A program made the position numbers and the translations under genes. Positions 1 through 11,795 of a stretch of DNA of 64,000 nucleotides are shown in pieces. The first letter of the stretch is position 1; every line of letters starts with the position of its first letter. Below the pieces are notes generated by a model. That model worked only from the letters and a program-made list of their open reading frames with translations. It was not told where the DNA came from and made no database searches. The stretch covers positions 9,829,533 through 9,893,532 of the forward strand of contig NC_085139.1 of assembly GCF_024139115.2 (NCBI RefSeq), read 5' to 3'. This DNA comes from Armigeres subalbatus. Its lineage: Eukaryota > Arthropoda > Insecta > Diptera > Culicidae.

Positions 1-179
1 ACATTTATTGTAATTGATTGACTTAACTGTAATGAGGCATTGGACAACGATATTAAATAGCAGATATTAAAATTTTCAAATATGATTCAAACAAATCGTG
101 AAATTTCAAAAAAAAATCTTTTATGTACATACCTACTTTTAGAACGCTTAACTTTCGGTAAACGAAAGTAAGTTAGAAG

Positions 180-1310
180 AACTTTTTCGGGAATTTCTCC
201 GAGAAATCCTTCGATAATTCCTTCAAGTATTCCTTCAGGACTTCCTCCGGGTCTTCTGCTTGGAACTAGTGCCGGAATTCCCTCAGGAACTTTGTCGGTA
301 ATTATTCAAGAATTTCTTCCGGGAATTCCTCCGAGAATACGTTTCGAAATTCTTTCGAGAATTTCTCTAGAATTTATTCAGAAAATCCGTCCGAGAATTC
401 CTTATGCGATTCTTACGGAAATCCTTCAAAGACTTCCTATGAAGTTTCCTCCCTTGAGAATTTTTCCTTGAACTCCCTCAAGGAATTTTGGTTTGTTGAA
501 GAGGGAGGGGTAAAGTTATTAGGAGGGGTGGGAGAATTCCACTTATTTCAAGAATTATACGTGAAATTAAACTGGGAGTTCCTTCAGAACTTCTCTGGGA
601 ATTCCTACAGGATTTCTTCCAGCACTTCTTCTCAGACAATTCCCTCGAGAATTCTCCACCAGAATTTCATCCGGGAATTCTCCCAGGAGCTCCCCCAAGA
701 ATTCCTCCGCAATTATTCCCCCTCTTAAAAAAACCTAAGGAATTACTCCGCAATTTCCTGCAGAAATTCCTCCACAATTTTCTATGGGATTTCCTCCAAT
801 ATTTTTTCCAACATTTCTTTAAAAATCTTCTCAGAAGATTCTTTCGGGAATTCCTCAGAAACTACACCCAGATTTTCCCCTGGAATTCCTCCAGCAACTC
901 CACCGAGACATCTTCCAGGCAATTCCTCAGGGAATTTTTCCAAGAATTCCTCAACGTTTTCTTCAGGCACTTTCTCCGGCAATTCTTCCGGGAATTCTAG
1001 GGAGAAATTATTCCTGGATGCTTTCCAGGAATTCTTTCAGGAATTCCACATTCCTCCAAAAATTTCTCCAAAAATTTATCTAATATTTTCTCCGAGAAAT
1101 GCGTCCGTCAATTCCTCCTGGAATTTTCCGGAAATTCCTTCAGGAATTTGTACGGAAATTGCTCCAAGAATTCCTCCGGAAACTCTTCCAGGAATTCCTC
1201 CGAAAATTCATCCAGAAATTCCTCCAGAAATTCCCCCAACAATTCCTCCAGGAACTTCCCCAGAAATTCCTCCAGGAGTTTCCCCGGAAATTCCACCAGG
1301 AATTCCTCAC
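180..1310 (-). repeat. Degenerate GGAATTCC-type minisatellite, left arm
   Basis: This is an imperfect tandem array of 12-15 bp modules built around GGAATTCC and TTCCTCC, read here in the reverse orientation relative to the clean array near 35-40 kb. Units differ by substitutions and small indels, so the array is old. Weak open frames on both strands (for example 1099-1320 and 1380-1108) encode Phe/Leu/Arg/Asn-rich repeats and are products of the array, not genes. Confidence 0.85.
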
Positions 1311-1517
1311 TTCTTGGTGAGCTATATGCCCCATGGATCCTCGAAAATTTGTCCAACCCTGAAAAATGCATATTTTTCAAAAAATATCAATCGGTTTCAA
1401 CAGCGAAGAAAGATTAGTGATATATCTCTTTTTAGAGGTAATAAAACCCTTGAAAGTGCTTTAATTTTGGAGTTATGCAAGAAACATGGCCAAAACTGGT
1501 ACAGTTACCCTACTTAT
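1311..1517. other. Non-repetitive insert in the minisatellite
   Basis: About 200 bp without the GGAATTCC motif interrupts the left arm. It is AT-rich. I see no TIRs, A-tail or clear target duplication, so I cannot say whether it is an insertion or unrelated DNA left between two arrays. Confidence 0.5.
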
Positions 1518-1738
1518 TAAATTCCACCACAATTCCCCCGAAAATTCCCCCAGAAATTCCTCCAGGAATTCCTCCGAAAATTTCCTCAGGAACTCGTCCG
1601 AAAATTTCTCCAGAATCTCTTCCAGGAATTCTCACATTCAGGAACTCCTCCGGAAATTCCTCCGAGCGTTCTTCCGCGAATTCCTCCAGGATTTTATCCG
1701 GAATTCCCGAAGGAAATATCTAAGAAGATTTTAGCAGA
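1518..1738 (-). repeat. Degenerate minisatellite, continuation of left arm
   Basis: The GGAATTCC/TTCCTCC modules resume in the same orientation as 180-1310, with similar divergence between units. The block stops just before the array reverses direction. Confidence 0.8.
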
Positions 1739-1784
1739 TCTCAAAATCTCAGTATAACTCTTGGACGAATTTCCTTAGGATTTC

Positions 1785-3170
1785 CAGAACGAATTTCCAA
1801 TGATATTCCTGGAGGCATTCTCGGAGATATTTCTGGAGGAATTCAAGGAGAAATTTCTGGAGGAATTCCCAGGGAAATGGCTGGAAAAATTTCTGGAGGA
1901 ATTCCCGGGGAAATGGCTAGACGAATTCTCGGAGAAATGTCTGGAGGACTTCCCGGAGAAATGGCTGGAGGAATTCCCGGAGGAATCCCTGAAGTAATTC
2001 CTGGGGGAATACCTGGAGGAATTCCTAGGTGAGTTCCTGGAGCAATTCTCGGAAGGATTCCTGGAAGAATTCACGGAAGAATTCCTGAAAGAATTCCTTC
2101 AGGAAACAGTGGAGGATTTCTCGCAGGAATTCCTCCAGGAATACCTGGACGAATTTTCGGAGGAATTCTTGGAGGAATTTTCGGATGAATTTCTGGATTA
2201 ATTTTCGGGGCAACTCCTGGAGGAGTTTCCGGAGGAATTCCTGGAGAAATTTCCGGAGGAATTGCTGGAGGAACTTCCGGGGGAATTTCTGGAGGAATTC
2301 TTGGAGGAATTTCTGGATGAATTCCTGGAGGGAGTTCCGGAAGAATTCCTGGAAGAGATTTCGGAGGAATTTCTTGGAGGAATTTCCGGAGGAATTTCGT
2401 GGAGGAATTTCCGTACGAACTCCTGAAGGAATTTCCGGAGAAATTCCTGGATGTATTAACGGACGTATTGCCAAATGATTTCTCGGAAGAATTCCTAAGA
2501 AGTTCCTGTTAGAATTTCCGTAGATATTCCTGGAGAAACTCCTGGAGCAATTACTGGAGGAAATCCTGGACAATTTTACAGAGAAACTCTGGTGAAATTT
2601 TTCAAGGAATTACTTGTTGAATTTTCGGTGGAATTCCAGGATGAATTATCTAAAAAGCTTTTTGCGGTGGAGTTACTGGAGGAATTCCCAGAGGAAATCC
2701 CGGAAAAATCTTAGAGAAATTTCCGAAGAAATTACCGACGGTATTCTTGAAATAGATCCTGAAAGAATTCCCAGTAGAGTTCCTCGAGTTATTTTCGAAG
2801 AAATTAAAAAAAGTCGCAGAGGAAGTTACTGATGAATCTCCGTAGGAATTCCGGTAAGAATCCCCCAGAATTCCTTTAGAACTCGTGAATGAATATTTGA
2901 AAAAATAAGGAGAAATTTCTAGACAAACTCCAGGATCCCTGGAGAAACTGGAGAAACTTGCCGAGAAACACCAGGAGGTGTTCATGAATTTGGTTGAATT
3001 TAATGAGTACCTTGTCTCTGAAACACTTTCTTGATGTGATAGGAAATCTAGGATGAATTAACGGAAATCTCATGGAGGAATTCTTTAATGAATTTCTGGA
3101 AGAGATCTCGGATATTTTTTGGAAAACCTCATAGAGAAATTTCTGGAAAAACCTCTAAAGCACCTGATGG
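1785..3170 (+). repeat. Degenerate minisatellite, right arm (inverted relative to left arm)
   Basis: Units read GGAGGAATT-CCTGGA on the plus strand, opposite to the left arm, so the two arms face each other across about 1739-1784. Divergence rises towards 2,600-3,170. The 182-residue open frame on the minus strand (2573-2025) is Phe/Leu/Gln/Glu/Arg/Lys-rich low-complexity translation of the array and is not supported as a gene. Confidence 0.85.
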
Positions 3171-4060
3171 ACCCGATCTCATTTATCACTTTGCAGAGTG
3201 ATAACAAAACTTAAAACTGTAATTTTTTATTTGTGAACAAAAACTTTAAAATATAATACATTTTAGAGAATTAGTGCATTTTATTTGAATAATTTATTTT
3301 AAATCTTTTTTATCTTCGGTTTCAAAAATCCAACTTTTTATCATGGTTCAAGTTTCAGACCTGTTTTTCAACTAGTATTCTTTATATTATTTTCATTCAA
3401 CGTATTTTTCTCAACGATTTTTTTAAACTAAATGTTACTGCGGTTCTCTAACTATATTACCTGAATTCTCGAGAGTAGTAGATTCACATAAATTCACAGC
3501 CTAAATTGCGTAATTTTCTGCACTTAACGTCAAGTCAATCTGTAGCCAAACCATGGTGTCGTAATCACGATTAGACGTAAGAAGACAAGGTCAGCCATCC
3601 ATTCCATCCAAGCTAAGAAGACGACACCATTCATCATTTCCAAACCGAAGAGTCAATTTTCCAATCAGTATTCTCTCTGTGGACAAGTAAACTCAAAGGC
3701 GTTTTTTTTTCGGACTGCATCATCTACTCCGACGGCATTACAACAATTCTTCCATTGTATGCAATAATCCGGTATCCCATTCAATAGTGTTTCTGAAGTA
3801 GATGGCTTCACTATTGACTTGACCATCGATTGGCATCTGGGAATCCGATCTGAAGCAAATCAGAGTGAGGTCATGTTGAGATCAATGACGCAATGTTCAT
3901 CTGATTAATATTAAAGTAGAATCTTCCGGATGTAGGTATATACCTGTAAGAATATTCTTATTTTTTTCATGAACATTTCGCTGAAAAACAAATTTTGTAT
4001 CACGAATACCTAGAACGATTCAAAGCAATACGTAGCAAACCTAACAAAACGACACTATTA

Positions 4061-4096
4061 CTTGCGGAATAATGCATCGGTGCATCATTCCGCAAG
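4061..4096. repeat. Short inverted repeat (16 bp arms)
   Basis: Two 16 bp arms beginning CTTGCGGAAT and ending ATTCCGCAAG surround a 4 bp spacer, with one mismatch. It could form a small hairpin. Nothing nearby suggests a function such as a terminator. Confidence 0.6.
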
Positions 4097-4307
4097 GCAA
4101 ATTGTCAGTCTGTGCTTTCTTCACTGCAATTGGCCTGCTGTTGCAAAATTGTTCTTTTTCCTTGTCAGCTCCGTACTACTCAAGGAATCTTAGTAGCCTA
4201 ATCATTCCTTAACCATCACTTTTCCTATCTTTTTACACAGTACTTTAGAAGTCCATACCACCCTTTAAACAAAAATAACAAAAGCATGAGAGTTACTACT
4301 CCTGACT

Positions 4308-4395
4308 ACGCCCATCTTCACCGTTACTAGGGAGAGGAAGGAAGTATTGATGTGGTACTTACTCAATGAGAAGCCACCGACTTAGCAACACCACA
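4308..4395 (+). repeat. Fragment of a dispersed repeat (second copy at 32.25-32.46 kb, inverted)
   Basis: The stretch around GGAGAGGAAGGAAGT (about 4332) aligns by eye with the reverse complement of about 32,295-32,405, including the flanking ATCTTC and GTACT-like blocks and a following CCACCGAC / CCATCGAC block. The two are diverged copies of one dispersed repeat. No terminal structures or coding region allow a family assignment. Confidence 0.55.
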
Positions 4396-5174
4396 GATAA
4401 CAGATATTGAGGCTGGTATCCGCTACGTGTGTAAATATCTGCAACCGTGATTCAAACGTATTGAACATAAAAACGCAACTGGCAATCGTTTGGAGATGGC
4501 GCAACGATCATTGTTGTGTTAAACGCCATCCAAATATGACTGTCAAACATGTTGGCTGCGTTCGACGATTACTAACCAGTTGCGTCCGTATGTACTTCCG
4601 CTATCAGCTGAGTAGATGACAGTAGTGAGTCAACGTATATTAATTTAAAAGTCAACATAAGATTTTTGTTACAATTTGTTCTAGCTTTAATATACGTAAT
4701 CTGTGGCGACACCCTCATAAGTACCACGGAGTTGGATAATGGGGAAGGTATTCTTTGGGTCAGGATTTGCCTGTAGCTGGCAACGTAATCGTGGTAGATC
4801 TTTACCTGTAACATACCATGTAAAGGTGTCTACCCAGCGTTACGGGTCTGAGAGATATGGAAAACTATCATATGCCACAAAGTTGTTTGGAAGGCGAAAT
4901 GGATTATCTTGAAGTTGATTTTGGGCTTCACTGACTTACCCTAGCAGTACAATTCAGACCAATTTGGTTGCAACAACTCAAATATAGCTAAATTAGGTTG
5001 TATTACATGTGTGATGCTCGGGTAGTAGTCTTTGTGGGATTGCCCGTTGAATCAGATATTCGAAATACACGAAGTTTACAAAAAAAAAACGTTGCCAGCT
5101 TTCACAAAGCTAGTTTGGAGTTGTTGACTAAAATTACTAGTTAACATGTTGTAGAGTTTCGACTGAATTTTGTT

Positions 5175-5337
5175 TAATACGTATTGTTTTATTGGCTTAG
5201 CAGTCTTACTATTGTATCAAACGAACTATAATGTTCTTGTTCCGACGGACCTAACGGACCGAAACGTCGGAACAAGAACATTATAGTTCGTTTGATACAA
5301 TATTAAGACTGCTAAGCCAATAAAACAATACGTATTA
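5175..5337. mobile_element. Palindromic foldback / MITE-like element
   Basis: Two arms of about 71 bp (5177-5247 and 5265-5335) are almost perfect reverse complements with one visible mismatch, around a 17 bp loop. TA lies at both outer edges (5175-5176 and 5336-5337), as expected for a Tc1/mariner-type target site. A 15 bp direct repeat ATTACTAGTTAACAT occurs outside at 5133-5147 and 5334-5348, but only the right copy abuts the palindrome. The high arm identity suggests a young insertion or arm correction. Confidence 0.7.
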
Positions 5338-5988
5338 CTAGTTAACATAAGTCTAAAATTAAGGGATGGTATCTCTATCTTTTAAAAATTAATATCATTT
5401 TCTAGGCGGTTGTTCGGAAGATAAACATCGACATGTTGAATGCCAGCTAGGTGGTGTTACTATACACGAGGCCGATAGTTGGATTAATTGGGCAGAATAA
5501 ACTATTTAGGTTATTGCTGGAATCTATAATGTGTCTTGAGAGATCAATATCACACCATTAGGTACCAACTTCAATATAGTTGTTCGATTGTTAGAGAAGT
5601 TTATTTTGGAGTTCAGTTTTCAAATGCATTAATCAGTTTTTCAAATGAAATATGTTCAACAATCATCTTCGTCTCGCGAAAATAACTTAAAAAAAACACT
5701 GCGTCCTATGCTTTTTTGTGAGAGAAGAAGGGGATTTTTTTATTTCTTTCTTTATTTGGTAGGCACACTGTATTTCTTACCCGAGTAGCACACTTGTTAC
5801 ACATCAGTCACAATGACTGATATGCGACCAAATCATGTCACATTGGTATTCTACTGTACAGAATCTCAAAGACCCCGTACGCCTGTCATTGGCGAACAAA
5901 GCTCGTGTACTCTGCATCGAAGCTTAGAACCAGCATTAGGGCGCAATCGTTAATGCGAACATATTTATATTCGGTTAGCCACTGCAAA
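5338..5988. other. Intergenic DNA, no gene seen
   Basis: Mixed-composition DNA with short A and T runs. I see no open frame longer than background, no tRNA-like box and no terminal repeat. Confidence 0.55.
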
Positions 5989-6130
5989 TTTTTTTTTTGA
6001 GTCGCCGCCGTTTGGGCTGCCCCTTAGGCGACTGACAAGGGCTTAAAGGAGGGGCTGGGAATCGAACCCATGACGTACGCACTTACCGCAGTGCGAATAT
6101 TGAATCCGACCACTACCTCGTTGCAGTATG
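5989..6130 (-). mobile_element. tRNA-derived SINE (probable)
   Basis: On the minus strand a tRNA-like head contains an A-box-like GGTAGTGGTCGG and a good B box GGGTTCGATTCCC (plus-strand 6057-6069). A short body follows and then a poly(A) of ten residues at the 3' end (T run at about 5990-5999 on the plus strand). Head, body and A-tail in this order are typical of Pol III SINEs. I found no clear target duplication. An aminoacyl-tRNA gene is unlikely because no cloverleaf stems form around the boxes. Confidence 0.55.
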
Positions 6131-7117
6131 TCTGCGCTCAAAACTCTCGACGGTGTACAACACGCGTCAGCGTCGTCCACCGCGGCTGAACATTGGGCGG
6201 CTACGAGACGGTAGACTAGCCCAAGACTACGCGCAGCAGCTGGAAGTAGCACTCCCAACGGAAGAGCAGCTAGGCGCAGCGTCTCTTGAAGATGGCTGGA
6301 GAGATATTCGACCCGCCTTTGGAAGCACCGAAACCGCTGCACTAGGCACGGTGCCCCGGATCAGAGAAAACCACTGGTATGACGGCGAATGTGAGCAGTT
6401 AGTCGAGGAGAAGAATGCAGCATGGGCGAGATTGCTGCAACACCGCACGAGGGCGAACGAGACACGATACAAACGAGCGCGGAACAGATAAAACTCGATT
6501 TTCGGAGGAAAAAGCGCCAGCAGGAAGATCGAGACCGTGAAGAGACGGAAGAACTGTACCGCGCTAATAACGCACGAAAGTTCTATGAGAAGTTGAACCG
6601 TTCACGTAAGGGCCACGTGCCGCAGCCCGATATGTGTAAGGACATAAACGAGAACCTTCTTACAAACGAGCGTGAGGTGATCCAAAGGTGGAGTGGATGG
6701 AAGGTATCGTGTGTCCCATCTACAAAAAGGGCGATAAGCTGGATTGTAGCAACTACCGCGCAATCACATTGCTGAACGCCGCCTACAAGGTACTCTACCA
6801 AACTTCATGCCGCCGACTAACACCAATTGCAAGTTCGTGGGGCAGTGCCAGGCGGGTTTTATGGGCGAACGCTTCACCACGGACCAGGTGTTTGCCATTC
6901 GCCGACGACATTGATATCATGGCACGTAACTTTGAGAGGATGGAGGAAGCCTACATCAGACTGAAAAGCGAAGCTAAACGGATTGGACTAGTCATCAACA
7001 CGTCGAAGACGAAGTACATGTACATCAGCTGTTGGGAGAACCATCTATCGTTCACACCGCGAAAGACGGAAGACTGCGGTACTGGGAGTTTTCGAAGAGC
7101 TGCTGTCTGCTGCTGAC
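6131..7117 (+). pseudogene. Broken non-LTR retrotransposon reverse transcriptase
   Basis: Three overlapping plus-strand frames carry successive parts of a LINE polyprotein. Frame 6153-6491 holds the linker between endonuclease and reverse transcriptase (NTRQRRPPRL, then HWYDGEC). Frame 6422-6775 continues it (NARKFYEKLN). Frame 6688-7116 has the start of the palm domain ([20 protein letters not shown]) and then the catalytic FADDIDIM motif. DNA encoding a [15 protein letters not shown] block lies at about 6841-6870 and runs within ~40 bp into FADD, so the central palm is deleted. At least two frameshifts and the deletion make it non-functional. The 5' end is missing; the 3' limit is unclear. 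Confidence 0.85.
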
Positions 7118-8516
7118 ATTTCGCTCCAGCCATTTGAAGCCACACAATTACCTCTAAACGTTCGCACCATTTACCCCTTCCAACAAACCTCCTGCAGCGC
7201 TACGTTGCCGAATACACGGTCCTTGAGCACATCGGCGAGTATGCGTGTGCTCCCGATGAAGTTGAGAGATTTGCAGTTCCACGAACCGAGTTTTCAATCG
7301 CTAGTCCCTTTGCTGTTGATTGTTCTTTGGGTATGTGTTTTTTAAAGACTGGCTTGCAGGGCATGACACCAAACCCCCAAAATTTTTGGAGGACCATTCC
7401 TCCTTATTTCCGGTGGACTATGGTCTCTTGGAGTCCCTCTCTGGCACTCGGACGATGATCAGCCGCCCCTATCATGGAGAACAGACTTTGTTGTGAGCCG
7501 ATCATGACATGGAGAACATACGCTCAGTAAGATTTGCACCTCCGGAGAGGAGCAAACCCCTTCTCCCCTGTCAGCATACGACCATAGTTCCCACCGGGGT
7601 TTGGTTACCCGATCTTTCCGATTTGCTTGCACGTATTCCGGCCAGCACCACAAGGAGGTAGGGATAGGCGTTGCTGGGTAAGAGGCTAAGGACCGCGAGA
7701 TGGGGTCTATTTCATTCCTTCAGCTATGCGAAATACCAATGATACGCTTTACCCAGCATTTGCCGTGCCGTTCGTGAGTTATAATGCCTGAAAAGAAAAG
7801 CAAACTCATTTTTATATAGAGAGAAGAGATAGAAATAGCGAAGATTAAGCACCGAGGAATGTTATTTTGTTGCCCAACTGATTGTTCCAATTTTGCGAAT
7901 AGTATAGCAGCGTCGTTCTACAATGTTGAGCAACCAAACATGGAATGTAACATCAAGTCCTTACTTTTTGAATTTTGTTATTATTTCAATTAACAAATAT
8001 TAATATAACAAATATTTAAAGGTATCAACTGATTTTCAACCTTAGTTATATGTAGTTTCCTAGAAATCACAAAAGGGTGTTTTGGCCAGCGGGCACATTA
8101 TACCGTCTTACCCTATCTAATGATCCATTTAATTTCAGAGTGTAAGTACATGCGAAATTTCGGTAAACTTTCGTTGTACTAGGAGGGTAAAACTGGTCAC
8201 TTTGCTTCCACTGCCTCCATGAAATTTTCATCAATTAAGTACCTCTAATCTACTTACAATAGTTCATTCAACATCTGGATTATGCCTAAACTCTTGCAGT
8301 AAATAAACGAAAACAGAAATAGGTAAATAAACGGAGAATTAAATCCCCTTGGATAGCAACACAACCTTAGTAGGCGAGATGCAAAGTGCGATATACAAAA
8401 ATATGCAGTCACGTGGTTTTTGCCTCTGTTCGCTGCATTTTTCGGATAATCGTCTCGAGAGTGCTCCGTCCGAGCCGAAAAAAGAAAACCCTGATTAATC
8501 CACCTAGCGGTAATGG
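7118..8516. other. Intergenic DNA, partly TE-derived, no intact gene
   Basis: The first ~560 bp (7140-7700) has a higher GC content and a texture like the preceding LINE, and may be part of its 3' region or of another retroelement. No frame carries a domain I can name. From about 7,790 on it is AT-rich and featureless. Confidence 0.45.
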
Positions 8517-9197
8517 TGCCTTTCTTGTGCATTATAAAAATAGAATTTTTGCCATTACTCTTGAGCCCATAGTCCGATCTGCCCAATTTTCAATAGGAAG
8601 CAATGGTAGAGTATATTGCGTTGAATGCAATTTCTTGCGAGTAAATCGGTTAAGGATATGTGCCTGAAAAATGAGTGACATTTTTTTACTCAATTTTTCT
8701 ATAAAAAAGTGGTATTTTGGCCACAACTTCCGAGCCCATAGTCCGATCTGACCAATTTTCAATAGGAAACAATGGAAGAGTATCCTGCGTCGAATGCAAC
8801 TTGTTGCGAGTAAATCGGTTAAGGATAAATGCATGAAAAATGAGTGACATTTTTTTCTGTAATAAAAGTGGTATTTTGGCCATAACTTCCGAGTCCATAG
8901 TCCGATCTGACCAATTTTCAATAGGAAACAATGGCAGAGTGTCCTGCGTCGAATGCAACTTGTTGCGAGTAAATCGGTTAAGGATAAGTACCTGAAAAAT
9001 GAGTGACATTTTTTTTGGGTGGGTGCGCACAGACGAACACACATACACACACACACACATACACACAGACATCACCTCAATTCGTCGAGCTGAGTCGATC
9101 GGTATATAACACTATGGGTCTCCGGGCCTTCTATAAAAAGTTTGTTTTTGGAGCGATCATATAGCCTTTACCGTATACTTAGTATACGAGAAAGGCA
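8517..9197. mobile_element. TIR-like element containing three ~160 bp tandem repeats
   Basis: TGCCTTTCTTGT at 8517-8528 is matched by its reverse complement at 9186-9197 with one mismatch. Between them lie three tandem copies of a 159-169 bp unit, recognisable by AGTCCGATCTG, CAATTTTCAATAGGAA and GTAAATCGGTTAAGGAT. The unit anchor TCCGATCT ends at 8580, 8749 and 8908. An AC-rich microsatellite (9043-9069) and a CGTATACT/AGTATACG palindrome near the right end follow. No transposase is present. Minus-strand frames 9056-8532 and 9075-8686 are repeat translations and not genes. The target duplication is not clear. Confidence 0.55.
9043..9069. repeat. (AC)n microsatellite
   Basis: Imperfect CA dinucleotide run broken by T, inside the TIR-like element. 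Confidence 0.85.
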
Positions 9198-10901
9198 AAA
9201 CGTGGAGAAAACAGCCGGCTTCGAGCTAAGTCGTTGTCGTCGGTCCGTTTGTTTGTTTGTGTTTTTTTTTCTGCCCCTACGTACAGCGAATACAATGGTC
9301 TTAACGAAATTTACTGCCCCGGCTTCGCCTTTCGTCATTGTCAATCAACGGAAGCAGCTCCTCCTCGCCACCGCGTCTGTTGAGAGGGTTGTTGGCCGGT
9401 GGAAATGCAACCGACTGACTGACTGGCTGGTAAATTCCATCAATCTACTTTGCTTTCGTTTCGCAACTGATACACCCTATTTCGGTTGCTATGCTCTTAC
9501 TTTTGGGGTCTGGGGCAAGATGCAGAGGACTAACGATATGCGACAGCCAGATGGATCACACAGGGACAGACCCCAGTATTAACATGTAATTAGTTTATTT
9601 TTTGGGCAAATATGGTTCGATGCATACCACCATATAACATTGATGTTATGGAGATTGAGCTTAATATTAAGATGCATCAGTTGTATTTAAATTGACAATT
9701 TTAGTAAAACAGCGATTTATTCCGCGTTCCAAATAAGTCTGTCCCAGTGTTCGTTCGTTCAGCCGGAGATAACTACTCAGCTGGAGGAAACAATTTCCCG
9801 GCGCGGAAAGTGCAATGAAGCGTATTGACGCGAAATAAATAATCTTGATCTTGAAAATTGAAATGAAAACACCGAGAGCTGGCAAAGTGTGAAGTTCCCC
9901 AGATGTTGAGGTTGGTGGAATGAAAATTTCCGATTTCGAGCTCTTGTTCCTTGTTTTTTCGCCGATAGGAAGGTACCGCAAGTCGTCGTTGCAAGGAAAA
10001 ACGTTTATTGACTTTGTTTCCTGACTTTTCCCTGGCATCCTCGGATAACTCACACAAGCTGCTCTGGAAAGCGTTTGGTTTAATGAAAAAATCAACTTTC
10101 TGGAGAGTCGGAAAGAGTGTTTTTCGCTTCCCGAGATGGATGCGGAATTGAAAATGTTAAGAAGTTTGCGAAATGGGTTTTCTTTGGCAGATGCGGCTTC
10201 GGGTGGGGGTGTACCCATCATCATCGCCATCATCAGCACTGTTTGGTCTTTCTCACATGCGTGTGTGCGGTATCGAGATGGCACCACAACCTAAAGCTGG
10301 AATGGGTCACTTCACGCAGAGGCTAAACATGCCTAAATGAAGTCGTTTGTCGGATACACACAAATAATTAAACAGAACATCATGACAAGCATGCGAGGTA
10401 CTCGCCGCTGTTTGTACCACACGAGCGAACAAGTTAGAAGTGGATTTCAAGACCCACGTACGGTGTTTGCCTATGCTGTACAGACGTACAGTGTTCGTGG
10501 TTTGCGGTTAGCTCAATAAATTCGTTGATTATGCACAGAGAAAAATGAACTAATTAATAAGTCTTCAGTGATTATAGCTTTCTGTTCCTTGATTCGATAT
10601 TTTGTCAGTGATCGTTTGTCATCAGTTCATTGTAAAGTTGTGAATCATCAATTCTTTATACTTAACGCATGCTACTTTATCATTGATACCTATAGTCCCC
10701 AGTTATCAACACTTGGGTGTAGAAGGAAGATCTCGTTTCTCAATCCTTGAGTCTTATTTGGTCTAACCAAATGGTCTTTAATCTTTGATTTGTACTTAGC
10801 TCTTACACATTCATATGCATATGAATTTGGTCTCAATTGAGATGCTGCAATCAAAATTGTATCAACTATGTCATTAGATCCATAGTTCTACCACAGACTG
10901 T
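9198..10901. other. Unique-looking intergenic DNA, no gene supported
   Basis: Moderate GC, no visible repeats apart from a short CATCATC-type run near 10,216. The longest frame is 206 residues on the minus strand (10287-9667). It is Ser/Arg-rich, has no domain, signal peptide or membrane segment that I can recognise, and is overlapped by frames of similar quality, so I do not call it. The region could be intronic or intergenic. Confidence 0.45.
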
Positions 10902-10909
10902 CTGTGGAT

Positions 10910-11501
10910 CAGAGCATTAGTGATTAATCATAGATTTAATAGGTTATTTAATCATTATTCATTATTCATAATCATACAAAAAATACGATTCAATCATTAA
11001 TCACTAATCGTTAATCATAGATTTTTGCATTTAATTATTAATCACTAATCGTATTCATGATTGTTTTGAGTTTATTCATTAATCATCAATTTTAATCATT
11101 GTATACATTGCTTTTATTCATTATTTTTTAATCATAATCATACAATTTTTATACCTTTAATAACATAATTTGGTAGAAAGGTTATTTGATTATTGATCAC
11201 TATACAAAACAGTTAATTTGATTATTCATAATCATTAATCATATCGATCGTTAATCATTAATCATACACATATTGTGTCAACATTTTATCACGATCGTTA
11301 ATCGTTAATCATACTTCAAACGTTTTATTCTTTAATCATAATCGTTAATCATTGTCAAAAAATATTTTAATCGTTAATCATAATCATTAATCATTTTCAA
11401 AAATGAATAAATCATTAATCATAATCTTTAATCATAGAGTTGAATGGTTTAATCATAATAAATTTAATCATTCATTAAAAGCTTTATTCATTAACGCTCT
11501 G
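10910..11501. mobile_element. hAT-like non-autonomous element filled with a TAATCATT-type array
   Basis: The element starts CAGAGCATTAGTGATTAA and ends with the imperfect reverse complement (TTCATTAACGCTCTG). It is flanked by a perfect 8 bp duplication CTGTGGAT at 10902-10909 and 11502-11509. CAGAG termini with an 8 bp duplication are classic for hAT transposons. The interior has no coding region. It is an imperfect array of TTAATCATTAATCATAATC-like words for almost its whole length. Confidence 0.75.
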
Positions 11502-11618
11502 CTGTGGATCTACCAATAGTTTTACTCAGAGTGTATGTCGCTACTTAATTACATACACTCTGGTTCTACTATTTACTTAGTCTTTGGTTCTTAATTCATT
11601 ATTGTAAGTTGTTTATTC

Positions 11619-11795
11619 TTAGCCGTGCGGTAAGGCCCTCCTTAGCTGTGCGGTTAGACGCGCGCCTACAAAGCAAGACCATGCTGAGGGTGGCTGGGTT
11701 GGATTGCCGGTGCCGGTCTATACAATTTTCGGATTGGAAATTGTCTCGACTTCCCTGGACATGAAAGTATCATCGTGTTAGCCTCATGATATACT
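11619..11795 (+). mobile_element. tRNA-derived SINE (Feilai/Gecko-like)
   Basis: A tRNA-like head with A-box-like AGCTGTGCGGTTAGACGCG and a mutated B box GGGTTGGATTGCC (11696-11708) is followed by a body containing CGGATTGGAAATTGTCTCGA. The first ~20 bases (AGCCGTGCGGTAAGG) look like a partial repeat of the head. The 3' end runs into a TACTTACTTATTTACTTA tract. That tract is also the tail of the LINE on the opposite strand. I recall this sequence type as common in mosquito genomes, but the family name is from memory. Confidence 0.65.

Larger units (their letters stand above)
3171..5132. other. Intergenic AT-rich DNA, no gene seen
   Basis: No convincing open frame, RNA gene or array. Two small items lie inside: a short hairpin at 4061-4096 and a dispersed-repeat fragment near 4308-4395, listed separately. 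The short open frames at 4407-4619 and 4814-4572 have no recognisable domain. Confidence 0.6.

Noticed and set aside
5175..5337. Hammerhead ribozyme in the palindrome, because of GAAACGTCGG near the loop
   Set aside because: GAAAC resembles the 3' half of the hammerhead core found in some Penelope-like elements, but the required CUGANGA core is absent.
5989..6130. Functional tRNA gene on the minus strand
   Set aside because: A and B boxes are present, but acceptor and anticodon stems do not pair and a poly(A) follows; it fits a SINE better.
9667..10287. 206-residue minus-strand frame as a host gene
   Set aside because: No recognisable domain, atypical composition, a competing frame in the same region and no splice signals that I could support.
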